In this document: piece by piece, positions 1 to 5,344 of the stretch
Layout: every line of letters starts with the position of its first letter
How positions within the stretch are numbered: position 1 is the first letter of the stretch
Source: an uncultured Oscillospiraceae bacterium
Lineage (GTDB): Bacteria; Bacillota; Clostridia; Oscillospirales; Ruminococcaceae
Length of the DNA stretch: 8,990 nt
Assembly: GCA_910579545.1 (NCBI GenBank)
Contig: CAJTVI010000086.1
Coordinates: forward strand, 1 to 8,990
Direction of reading: 5' to 3'
Notes under the pieces: model-generated
The model's database searches: none
The model's input: only the letters and a program-made list of their open reading frames with translations
Told to the model about the DNA's origin: nothing
Translations under genes and position numbers: made by a program

Positions 1-3
1 GGG

Positions 4-63
4 GGGCCGCTGCGCGGCCCGGGCAGGCCGCCCGTTCCGGGCGGCCCTGTGCGCCAAAGGCGC
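4..63. other. Three consecutive triloop hairpins downstream of kdgK
   Basis: The 69 bases after the kdgK stop hold three perfect inverted repeats in a row, each with a 3-nt loop: GCGCC/GGCGC (51-63), GGCCGCCCG/CGGGCGGCC (26-46) and GGGCCGC/GCGGCCC (4-20). In the direction of kdgK transcription (minus strand) they would fold as successive GC stems and could end or protect the 3' end of the mRNA. No T-run follows any of them inside the window, so they are not typical intrinsic terminators. The window ends here, so the full extent of the structure is unknown. Confidence 0.5.
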
Positions 64-69
64 CGCGCT

Positions 70-1095
70 TTAGCGCTGCACCCGGCCGGAGGCGTCGCCG
101 CCCGCCAGCTTTTCGACCTCGGGCACCGTGACCATGTTGTAGTCGCCCTCGATCGAGTGCTTGAGGGCCGAGGCCGCCACCGCGAACTCCACCGCGGCCT
201 GGGTGTCCTTGCCGTTCAGCAGGGCATAGATCAGCCCGCCGCCGAAGGAGTCGCCGCCGCCGATGCGGTCGATGATGTGCAGGCTGTACTTTTTGCTGAA
301 GCAGTACTCGTTTTTGGCCACGTTGTAGAGCATGGCGCTCCAGTCGTTGTCAAAGGCGGAGTGGCTCTCGCGCAGGGTAATGGCCACCATCTCGAAGCCG
401 AACTTGTCGGCCAGCTGCTTGGCCACGCTCTTGTAGCCCTCGTGGTTGAGCTTGCCGCTGCTGATGTCGGTATTGGCGGCCTCGATGCCAAAGACGTCCT
501 TGGCGTCCTCCTCGTTGGAGATGCAGACGTCTACATACTGGCACAGCTCGGTCATGGCGGCGCGGGCCTCGTCCCGGGTCCAAAGCTTGCCGCGGTAGTT
601 GAGGTCGCAGCTGATCTTGACCCCGTGGGCCTTGGCGGCCTTGCAGGCGTCCTTGCAGATCTCGACCAGGTTGCCGCCCAGCGCCGGGGTGATGCCGGTA
701 AAGTGGAACCAGTCCACCCCTTCAAAGATCTTGTCCCAGGCAAAATCCTCGCGCGAGGCCTCGGCGATGGCCGAGTGCGCACGGTCGTAGATGCAGACGC
801 TGGGCCGCTGGGCCGCGCCCTTCTCGTTGTAGTAGATGCCCACGCGGTCGCCGCCGCGCACGATCATGCTGGTGTCCACCCCGTAGCGGCGCAGGCTGTT
901 GATGGCGCACTGGCCGATGGCGTGGGCCGGCAGCTTGGTGACAAAGGCGGCGTCCAGGCCGTAGTTGGCCAGGCTCACCGAAACGTTGGCCTCGCCGCCG
1001 CCAAAGGTGGCCTCGAGGGTGTCGGTCTGGGTAAAGCGCAGGTAGTTGTAGGGCTGCAGGCGCAGCATCAGTTCGCCAAAGGTAACGACTTTCAT
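70..1095 (-). CDS. kdgK: 2-keto-3-deoxygluconate kinase (PfkB family)
   Basis: This 341-residue cytoplasmic sugar kinase of the ribokinase/PfkB family is predicted to phosphorylate 2-keto-3-deoxygluconate with ATP to KDPG, the substrate of the aldolase encoded just upstream. Visible features are the N-terminal substrate-side motif FGGGEANVSVSLANYG (residues 31-46), the DLNYRGKLW segment typical of KDG kinases (164-172), and the C-terminal PfkB signature DRIGGGDSFGGG (276-287). Asp282 is the expected catalytic base. The signature reads GGGD rather than the commoner GAGD. Length fits the family, which is usually about 310-345 residues. The ATG start has AAGGAG 10 nt upstream. Ninety bases separate it from the aldolase stop on the same strand, with no promoter seen between, so the two are probably cotranscribed. 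KDG kinase is favoured over fructokinase because of the KDPG aldolase neighbour and the DLNYR motif; the substrate is inferred. Confidence 0.9.
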   Translation of the reverse strand: MKVVTFGELMLRLQPYNYLRFTQTDTLEATFGGGEANVSVSLANYGLDAAFVTKLPAHAIGQCAINSLRRYGVDTSMIVRGGDRVGIYYNEKGAAQRPSVCIYDRAHSAIAEASREDFAWDKIFEGVDWFHFTGITPALGGNLVEICKDACKAAKAHGVKISCDLNYRGKLWTRDEARAAMTELCQYVDVCISNEEDAKDVFGIEAANTDISSGKLNHEGYKSVAKQLADKFGFEMVAITLRESHSAFDNDWSAMLYNVAKNEYCFSKKYSLHIIDRIGGGDSFGGGLIYALLNGKDTQAAVEFAVAASALKHSIEGDYNMVTVPEVEKLAGGDASGRVQR

Positions 1096-1185
1096 GGTCG
1101 GTTTGCTCCTTTCGATCGTCAGGGGGCGCGGCGGGCCAGGGACCCGGCGGCCGGGGCTGAGGGCGCGGCCTTGTGCCGCCGCCGC

Positions 1186-2148
1186 TTACTTCTGGATGAG
1201 GTGGATGCCAAAGCCCGAATAGGCGTTTTTGAGGTAGATAAAGTTGGTCTTGCCGTTCTTTTGGGTGCGGGTGGATTCGTCAAACTCCACCCCGCGCATC
1301 TTGAGGTGGGCAATGGCCCGCTCGACGCTGTTGGTGGCGATGGCGATGTGGCCGTGCACCCCCACCGGGCTGTGGCCGTGCATCAGCTCAAAGCCGGGGC
1401 CGGCAAACACGCTCTTGGAGCGCTCGTCCTTGGCAAAGCCGAACATCGCCGCAAAGGCGTCGGCCAGGGCCAGAGCGTCGGCCGCGCTGTCGTGGTCGAT
1501 GCCGATGTGCCGCAGCTCAAAGCCCAGCATGGTGTTGACCGCCTCGCGGGTGAGCCGCTCGATCTCGGCAAAGTTGCCGGCGTCGATCAGGTCCTTTTTG
1601 ACCATCCAGGTGCCGCCGCAGGCCACGATCTTGTCAAAGCTGAGGTAGTCCATCAGGTTTTTGGCGTTGACCCCGCCGGTGGGCATCCAGCGCAGATTGC
1701 GGTAGGGGCCGGCCACCGCCTTAAGCTTGGCCACCCCGCCGTTCTGCTCGGCCGGGAAGAACTTGACCACATCCAGGCCCATGCTCATGGCCTGCTCCAT
1801 CTCGCCGGGGGTGGCGGTGCCGGGCATCATCAAAGCGCCCTTGTCCAGCGCGTAGCGGGTGATCTCGGGGTTGAAGCCGGGGCTTACGATGAACTGGCTG
1901 CCGGCGTCCAGCGCGCGGTCCACCTGGTCCTTGGTCAGCACGGTGCCGGCGCCCACCAGCATCTCGGGCACCTCTTTGGTGATGCGGCGGATGGCCTCCT
2001 CGGCGGCGTCGGTGCGGAAGGTGACCTCCGCGGCGGGCAGCCCGCCGGCCACCAGGGCCTTGGCCAGGGGCACGGCCTTTTCGACCTCGTCGATGGCGAT
2101 GACCGGCACGATGCCGATCTCATAAATGCGCTGTACAATGGGATTCAT
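1186..2148 (-). CDS. KDPG/KHG aldolase fused to a C-terminal VOC (glyoxalase-fold) domain
   Basis: This 320-residue protein has two parts. Residues 1 to about 210 are a class I 2-keto-3-deoxy-6-phosphogluconate / 4-hydroxy-2-oxoglutarate aldolase, cleaving KDPG to pyruvate and glyceraldehyde 3-phosphate. Family active-site positions are present: E41 and R45 in AAEVTFRT, T69 in VGAGTV, the PGTATPGE loop (109-116) and the Schiff-base lysine K129 in DVVKFFPAE. Residues 211-320 look like one VOC domain, beginning FELRHIGIDHD and ending FGIHLIQK. A stand-alone Eda aldolase is about 205-215 residues, so the extra 110 are a real fusion in the same frame. What the VOC half does is unknown to me. The start is set at the ATG preceded by AAGGAG 12 nt upstream. 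An in-frame extension to 2331 exists, but it runs through the leader and operator and looks non-coding. It is the first gene of the kdgA-kdgK operon. Confidence 0.92.
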   Translation of the reverse strand: MNPIVQRIYEIGIVPVIAIDEVEKAVPLAKALVAGGLPAAEVTFRTDAAEEAIRRITKEVPEMLVGAGTVLTKDQVDRALDAGSQFIVSPGFNPEITRYALDKGALMMPGTATPGEMEQAMSMGLDVVKFFPAEQNGGVAKLKAVAGPYRNLRWMPTGGVNAKNLMDYLSFDKIVACGGTWMVKKDLIDAGNFAEIERLTREAVNTMLGFELRHIGIDHDSAADALALADAFAAMFGFAKDERSKSVFAGPGFELMHGHSPVGVHGHIAIATNSVERAIAHLKMRGVEFDESTRTQKNGKTNFIYLKNAYSGFGIHLIQK

Positions 2149-2187
2149 CTTTGATCGCTTCTCCTTCCAAACATTCCTGGCCCCGCC

Positions 2188-2274
2188 AAAAACCGGCCCT
2201 TGGGCGCAGGCCGGGCGCGGGGCTTTGCCCTCTGCCCAAGCCATGTTTGCTCGCCCTGCCTTTTTGCCTTGGGC
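2188..2274 (-). promoter_or_regulatory. Putative structured leader (attenuator-like) of the KDG operon
   Basis: The predicted start of transcription near 2347 leaves a leader of about 200 nt before the aldolase ATG. On the minus strand a 6-bp GC stem, CCGGCC/GGCCGG (2193-2214, 10-nt loop), is followed at once by TTTTT (2188-2192), which resembles an intrinsic terminator placed before the gene. The segment CTTGGGC (plus 2234-2240) lies between two copies of its complement GCCCAAG (plus 2268-2274 and 2199-2205). The second copy forms the loop side of the terminator-like stem, so alternative pairings are possible. All this is read by eye; GC-rich DNA makes chance pairing likely, and no ligand or protein is implied. 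Confidence 0.35.
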
Positions 2275-2311
2275 GCGGGCCGGCCTTCCATCCAGCCGCG
2301 CCGCGGGGCGC

Positions 2312-2341
2312 GTTCCGTATAGCGGAACCACGTTCCGCTAT
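2312..2341. promoter_or_regulatory. Palindromic operator of the KDG operon, probably for an IclR/KdgR-type repressor
   Basis: A perfect inverted repeat, ATAGCGGAAC and GTTCCGCTAT separated by CAC, spans 2319-2341. A third half-site, GTTCCG, lies at 2312-2317, making an overlapping 17-bp near-palindrome with the CGGAAC at 2323-2328. The core GGAAC-NNN-GTTCC has the same layout as known KdgR/IclR-family sites (GAAAC-NNN-GTTTC in Escherichia coli KdgR). It begins about 12 bp downstream of the -10 box, so a bound protein would block initiation or early elongation. The regulator gene is not in this window; assignment to the IclR family is inference from motif shape and pathway. Confidence 0.75.
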
Positions 2342-2353
2342 CAATCTGTTTTC

Positions 2354-2381
2354 ATTATACCCGCGCGGGACGGTTTGTCAA
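2354..2381 (-). promoter_or_regulatory. Sigma-A promoter of the KDG operon
   Basis: On the minus strand TTGACA (2381-2376) and TATAAT (2359-2354) are separated by 16 bp; both boxes match consensus exactly. They lie directly upstream of the palindromic operator and about 205 bp before the aldolase start codon. Such a strong promoter would need the adjacent operator to keep the operon off without inducer. Confidence 0.88.
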
Positions 2382-2442
2382 CGCAGAATCCTCTGCAAAA
2401 ACCGCCAATGTTTCGGGGTTTTCTTTGTCCAAAACATAAAAC

Positions 2443-2500
2443 GTTCCGCCATGCGGCATATTGCCGGCGGCGGAACACTTTTTGTTTTACGATGCGGAAC
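2443..2500. promoter_or_regulatory. Cluster of GCGGAAC half-sites upstream of the KDG promoter
   Basis: Three further copies of the operator half-site occur 60-120 bp upstream of the -35 box: GTTCCGC at 2443-2449 and GCGGAAC at 2470-2476 and 2494-2500. None forms a perfect palindrome of the 10+3+10 type, though 2443-2456 is a partial one. They could be auxiliary sites for the same regulator. Spacing between them is irregular, so occupancy is uncertain. Confidence 0.4.
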
Positions 2501-2537
2501 GCGGGGGGGCGCTGCGGTGTGACTGCAACGCTCAAAA

Positions 2538-2575
2538 GGGCCGATCCAGGGGGACCCTGTCCCCCTGGACCCCCA
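2538..2575 (-). repeat. Palindromic intergenic repeat, copy A
   Basis: Read on the minus strand this copy begins TGGGGGTC and ends GATCGGCCC. It encloses a perfect 11-bp stem TCCAGGGGGAC/GTCCCCCTGGA with a 3-nt loop (2545-2569). The same outer sequences flank different but still self-complementary stems at 5294-5328 and 7890-7969. It lies between the KDG promoter region and the terminator of the downstream minus-strand operon. It has no coding content. Confidence 0.7.
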
Positions 2576-2580
2576 TCCTG

Positions 2581-2611
2581 CCGCGCAAAAATTTTGCGCG
2601 GCGGTCTTTTT
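2581..2611 (+). terminator. Terminator-like palindrome with a T-run on the plus strand
   Basis: CCGCGCAAAA and TTTTGCGCGG form an almost loopless 21-bp palindrome at 2581-2601, followed after a few bases by CTTTTT (2606-2611) on the plus strand. It resembles an intrinsic terminator, but no plus-strand gene lies upstream of it in this window. It may instead be part of the adjoining repeat element, or stop antisense transcription. Apart from the half-sites, repeat copy A, this hairpin and the next terminator, I see nothing else in 2382-2704. Confidence 0.35.
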
Positions 2612-2704
2612 CTATGGGCAGCTTGGGGCGGTATGCGTTATAACAGCCATTGAACCTGCAAACGCTTTTTAGGCCGCGGCGGTGCATCCGCTTCCGGCCG
2701 GGCC

Positions 2705-2738
2705 AAAACAAAAGGCACAGGGCTTACAGCCGCCTTTT
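2705..2738 (-). terminator. Intrinsic terminator of the methyltransferase-NTPase operon
   Basis: Just after the NTPase stop, the minus strand reads AAAAGGC, an inner GGCT/AGCC stem, then GCCTTTT followed by GTTTT. The outer arms are at 2732-2738 and 2710-2716, with the T-tail at 2705-2708. The stem and U-rich 3' side fit a factor-independent terminator located 10 nt downstream of the stop codon. Confidence 0.65.
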
Positions 2739-2747
2739 GGGCCGCGG

Positions 2748-3260
2748 CTACAGCTCCACCTCCACATCATAGCTGTCCTCGATAAAGAGGGGCTGTACGC
2801 CGTGCATGCGGCAGCCCACCAGCACCTGGGCGTTCTCGTCCAGCAGGGTCTCGAGGGTGCAGCCGGGCTTTTGCCGCCGCTCGATAACGCTCGCGTGGCG
2901 CAGGATGTCGGCATAATGGCTGCGGATGTACCGCTCGGTCATCACAAGGCAGACATACCGCATCTGCTCCCGCTCGGCCTGGGTAAAAGCGGCCTCCCAG
3001 TCAAACGGGATATAGCAGCCCTCCACGATCAGGTTCTGCTGGTTTTCAAGGGCAGTCTTGATGATGCCGCAGAGGATGGGCCAGAGGTACCCGGTGAGGG
3101 CGGCGTCGCTGCTCTCGGGGGTCAGGCTGGTCTGGCCGCTGCGGATCAGCCCCATCTTGAGCTGGTCGATCGAGAGGTAGGGGTAGTGGTATTTTTCCAG
3201 CAGCCGCTGGGCCAGCAGGGTCTTGCCGGTGTGGGATGCACCCGCGATCAGTAGGATCAT
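2748..3260 (-). CDS. Small P-loop NTPase / kinase-like protein
   Basis: A 170-residue cytoplasmic protein with a Walker A motif, GASHTGKT, at residues 7-14, right after a short hydrophobic beta strand (MILLIA). It has the layout of small nucleoside or metabolite kinases: a P-loop, an ID(Q)LKMGLIR segment (31-40), a second strand NLIVEGCYIP (76-85) and a later strand YVCLVMTERYIRSHY with an R-rich lid-like region (102-130). Related proteins are usually annotated as AAA-family ATPase or adenylate-kinase-like; I cannot name a substrate. The start is the ATG at 3260 because AAGGAGG lies 5 nt upstream. An earlier in-frame codon at 3293 would give MRGTYPHKEAI but would place the ribosome binding site inside the gene. 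It sits 65 nt downstream of the methyltransferase, probably in one operon, and is followed by a terminator. Confidence 0.82.
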   Translation of the reverse strand: MILLIAGASHTGKTLLAQRLLEKYHYPYLSIDQLKMGLIRSGQTSLTPESSDAALTGYLWPILCGIIKTALENQQNLIVEGCYIPFDWEAAFTQAEREQMRYVCLVMTERYIRSHYADILRHASVIERRQKPGCTLETLLDENAQVLVGCRMHGVQPLFIEDSYDVEVEL

Positions 3261-3285
3261 GATGGCCTCCTTATGGGGGTAAGTT

Positions 3286-3319
3286 CCGCGCAAAAAGCCT
3301 GCCAGAGGTTCCTGCGCGG
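3286..3319. other. Inverted repeat between methyltransferase and NTPase genes
   Basis: CCGCGC (3286-3291) and GCGCGG (3314-3319) can pair across 22 nt, with a small inner CCT/AGG stem, within the 65-nt gap between the two minus-strand genes. On the minus strand TTTTT lies on the 3' side inside the hairpin rather than after it, so it is not a normal terminator. It could slow transcription or mark an mRNA processing point. The signal is weak. Confidence 0.25.
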
Positions 3320-3325
3320 CCGGTT

Positions 3326-4057
3326 TTAACCTTTTGTGGCTTTGGGCAGCGGCGGCTTTTGGGCCGCCAGCAAAAAGCGGTGGGTGGTGCCTGTGACCGC
3401 CCCGGTCTGCTCCAGCTCGCGCTGCATGCCCAGCAGGGCTTCAAAGCAGCGGTCCACCGAAAAGCCGGCAAACTCCCACTCGATGACATGCGCAAACCAA
3501 ACAAACGCGCCTACGTCAAAAAACCGGATCGGCCGGTGGCATTCCCCGGTGTGCAGCAGGGCAAATCCGGCCTGCTCAAAGGCCGGGCGCTGGCAGGCGA
3601 GGGTCTGGGCCGGGAAGGGCTTTGGCAGCCCCGGCAGCACCCGCCGCACGAGGTCGCGGTCATTGTCCGCCCCGACCTGCTGGGTGATAAACACCCCGCC
3701 CGGCCGCAGCAGCCGGAAGAGCTCTTTGGGGTCATAGGCCCCGTGGCGGTTGAGGATGAGGTCGAAGGCGCCATCCTCAAAGGGGAGGGCGGCAGGGTCG
3801 TCGCAGACGGCGAACCGGATGCCAAGGGGCAAAAGCCGCTGGCGGCAGAGTTCGGCGTTGGGCGGCCAGCCCTCGGTGGCGGCGGTGTTGGCCGGGGGGT
3901 GGCCCAGGCTCAGCAGGTATTCCCCGCCGCCGGTGTCCTGGTCCAGCAGCTGCATGCCGTCGGCCCGGTACTGCCGCACGAGGGCGTCGTAGCTCCAGGG
4001 CAGGTCCCGGCCTTCCTCGTACCGGCCGCGGATGTGGGAAAAATCCCAGCCCCGCAT
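3326..4057 (-). CDS. Class I SAM-dependent methyltransferase
   Basis: A 243-residue protein (from the first ATG) with a Rossmann-type methyltransferase core. Motif I is LLDQDTGGGEYLL (38-50), a DxGxG-like loop with the glycines intact. The acidic end of strand 2 is the E in TAATEGWPPN (58-67). The strand 4 region is LPFEDGAFDLILNRHGAY (91-108), followed by the LLRPGGVFITQQVG post-motif (117-129). The substrate cannot be read from the sequence. The first ATG has AGGAGG 11 nt upstream, but the conserved-looking GWDFSHI-GRYE start of the fold sits unusually close to the N-terminus. The open frame continues upstream without a stop to an ACG codon at 4111, so translation may begin there (separate entry). 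It is the first gene of an operon with the downstream P-loop NTPase and has its own promoter at 4185-4214. Confidence 0.87.
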   Translation of the reverse strand: MRGWDFSHIRGRYEEGRDLPWSYDALVRQYRADGMQLLDQDTGGGEYLLSLGHPPANTAATEGWPPNAELCRQRLLPLGIRFAVCDDPAALPFEDGAFDLILNRHGAYDPKELFRLLRPGGVFITQQVGADNDRDLVRRVLPGLPKPFPAQTLACQRPAFEQAGFALLHTGECHRPIRFFDVGAFVWFAHVIEWEFAGFSVDRCFEALLGMQRELEQTGAVTGTTHRFLLAAQKPPLPKATKG

Positions 4058-4128
4058 CTTGGCGGCGTCCTCCTCCTGTTTCCAGGCCGTGTAAAGCGCT
4101 TGTGTGTCCGTGGCGCTGCGCCCCCTTT
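4058..4128 (-). other. Possible ACG-initiated N-terminal extension of the methyltransferase
   Basis: Upstream of the ATG at 4057 the frame encodes TDTQALYTAWKQEEDAAK, an amphipathic helix of the kind I recall at the start of related methyltransferases, before reaching an in-frame TAA (4129-4127). No ATG, GTG, TTG or CTG occurs in this stretch. The ACG at 4111-4109 has AAAGGGGG (4128-4121) exactly 9 nt upstream, an ideal ribosome binding site. Either ACG is the start, or an ancestral ATG was changed by a single T-to-C substitution (or a sequencing error) and translation now falls back to 4057. Confidence 0.5.
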
Positions 4129-4184
4129 AAACCGATTTGCAGCCATGCCCGGCCGGTGGGCAGTGCCCGTTTAATATTTGTTTT

Positions 4185-4214
4185 ATTATAGCATGGATCC
4201 GCGCACTTTTTCAA
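4185..4214 (-). promoter_or_regulatory. Extended -10 promoter of the methyltransferase-NTPase operon
   Basis: On the minus strand TTGAAA (4214-4209) and TATAAT (4190-4185) are spaced 18 bp apart. TGC directly before the -10 box makes a TGn extended -10. Predicted transcription starts near 4178, giving a leader of about 65 nt to the ACG or 120 nt to the ATG. Confidence 0.75.
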
Positions 4215-4229
4215 AAAAAATCGCCGGCC

Positions 4230-4282
4230 GCACACTTTTTGTCTGCGGCCGGGTGTACCCGTGTGCGATTTTGTGCTATGAT
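4230..4282 (+). promoter_or_regulatory. Weak candidate promoter region for the plus-strand gene
   Basis: TATGAT (4277-4282) preceded by TGC forms a possible extended -10 box in the divergent gap, about 115 bp before the plus-strand gene; no good -35 box is visible. Just upstream are a GCACAC/GTGTGC inverted repeat (4230-4235 and 4261-4266) enclosing the self-complementary GGGTGTACCC (4251-4260), and a CGGCCG pair around a short loop. These could be regulator sites, but the evidence is only symmetry. Confidence 0.3.
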
Positions 4283-4398
4283 TCCTGTCATAACAGCGCG
4301 GTGGCCGCGGCCCCAAAGGCCCCGGCCGCCGGCTTGGGAGCAGGCCAGCCCGTAGGCGCGGGCAGAAAGCCGTCATTTTATGTAAGGGGGGAACCGGC

Positions 4399-5193
4399 AT
4401 GGAGCACCGGCAGGCGTCCCGGGCGCGGCGGACCGTTTTTGCGCTTGGCCTTGCGTTGCTGCTGGCGGCTTTGTGGGCTGCGGCCGGCCGCGGCGCTCTG
4501 AACCGGCCCGGCCCCCTTGCGTCGGCAAGCCCCTCGCTGCCGTACCGGCACGCCGCTCTGTTCGCCCAGATGCAGGCCGGCGATTTTTCCTGTGTGACGC
4601 AGGAGCAGGACCGGCAGAATATCGAATACTGCTACCGTGCCGCCCTTGCGCGGGATGATGTGGAATGGCTGCTGAAAGACCTCAACGGCGACGGGCTGAG
4701 CGAGGCGGTCTGGCTGAGCCAGAGCTACGGCGCCCGGATAGGGGCGGCGGAGGTGGTGGGGATTTTTGCCTTTGTGGACGGCGGGGTGCTCTGCGCCCTT
4801 TTTGACACCGTGGATTATACCGAAGTTTACTTTTTGAGCCGGGACGGCCGGCTGATCTATACCACCTTTGACGGCGGCATTTATACCTTTGAGAGCTATT
4901 ACGAATGCCTGTTGGATGAGACCTTCCGGATGCGGGTGGGCGAGGGGCTGTGCATTTACCGGCTGGACGAGTGCAGCTATACCGAGATGGAACCGCAGGA
5001 CTGGATGCCGGAACAGCCGGGCGTCTATTATGGCCGGTATGACCCTACCTCCGACCAGGTGAGCGCCCGCCAGATCCTTTGCCCCTGGAATACCCTGCCG
5101 ATTACCCGGGAGGCGTTTTTAGAGCAGTTTTGGCGGCTGACCGGTTATCAGTACGAGGACTGCGCCGACCTGAACTGGAGTCAAACATCCTGA
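4399..5193 (+). CDS. Hypothetical exported or membrane-anchored protein with a DLNGDG motif
   Basis: A 264-residue protein I do not recognise as a named family. The N-terminus is basic (RQASRARR) followed by a hydrophobic stretch, residues 12-29, typical of an uncleaved signal anchor or signal peptide, then a Pro/Ser-rich linker (36-49), so the rest is probably outside the membrane. DLNGDGLSEAVW (94-105) resembles the calcium-binding loop seen in FG-GAP, VCBS and dockerin-like repeats. It is followed by a strand-rich stretch with many Tyr and Phe (120-210), suggesting a beta-propeller-like or lipoprotein-like domain. No catalytic motif is visible. The ATG has AAGGGGGG 7 nt upstream. It is the only plus-strand gene, divergent from the methyltransferase and convergent with nagA. 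Its codons use more A/T at third positions than neighbouring genes, which may point to a different history or weak selection. It ends at a long terminator hairpin. Confidence 0.75.
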   Translation: MEHRQASRARRTVFALGLALLLAALWAAAGRGALNRPGPLASASPSLPYRHAALFAQMQAGDFSCVTQEQDRQNIEYCYRAALARDDVEWLLKDLNGDGLSEAVWLSQSYGARIGAAEVVGIFAFVDGGVLCALFDTVDYTEVYFLSRDGRLIYTTFDGGIYTFESYYECLLDETFRMRVGEGLCIYRLDECSYTEMEPQDWMPEQPGVYYGRYDPTSDQVSARQILCPWNTLPITREAFLEQFWRLTGYQYEDCADLNWSQTS

Positions 5194-5268
5194 AGCGCAA
5201 AACCCAGAAGCGCCGCGCCGCGCAGGCCATCCCGCACGGCGCAGCGTTTATGGTTTTTGCGCTGTTTT
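5194..5268 (+). terminator. Long hairpin terminator of the plus-strand gene
   Basis: Directly after the stop codon, AGCGCAAAACC (5194-5204) pairs with GGTTTTTGCGCT (5252-5263) with one bulged base. Nested inside is a GCGCCG/CGGCGC stem. TGTTTT follows the outer arm (to 5268). The outer arm abuts the stop codon, which fits a factor-independent terminator, though the T-run is short. Confidence 0.55.
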
Positions 5269-5293
5269 CGAATGAATGGTATTTTCCCCTGTG

Positions 5294-5328
5294 TGGGGGT
5301 CTGGGGGCTGCGGCCCCCAGATCGGCCC
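5294..5328. repeat. Palindromic intergenic repeat, copy B
   Basis: It begins TGGGGGTC and ends GATCGGCCC on the plus strand, with a perfect 9-bp stem TCTGGGGGC/GCCCCCAGA and loop TGCG (5300-5321). It lies in the 151-bp gap between the convergent plus-strand gene and nagA, and could act as a bidirectional transcript end. It matches copy A in the outer sequences but differs in stem bases while preserving pairing. Confidence 0.72.
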
Positions 5329-5344
5329 ATAACGCGCCCCGGCC

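Noticed and set aside
49..2154. A 701-residue open frame on the plus strand
   Set aside because: It lies opposite kdgK and the aldolase gene, is full of Ala/Gly/Val/His with no domain signature, and is a GC-rich antisense shadow.
2149..2331. N-terminal extension of the aldolase
   Set aside because: It would read through the leader and most of the palindromic operator; the ATG at 2148 has a good ribosome binding site and matches the family start.
2341..2535. A 64-residue minus-strand frame upstream of the KDG operon
   Set aside because: It spans the promoter and half-sites, with no ribosome binding site and no protein-like pattern.
2657..2670. Possible CcpA cre site (TGCAAACGCTTTTT)
   Set aside because: It lacks the conserved C near the 3' end and is not near a promoter start; it lies downstream of the NTPase operon.
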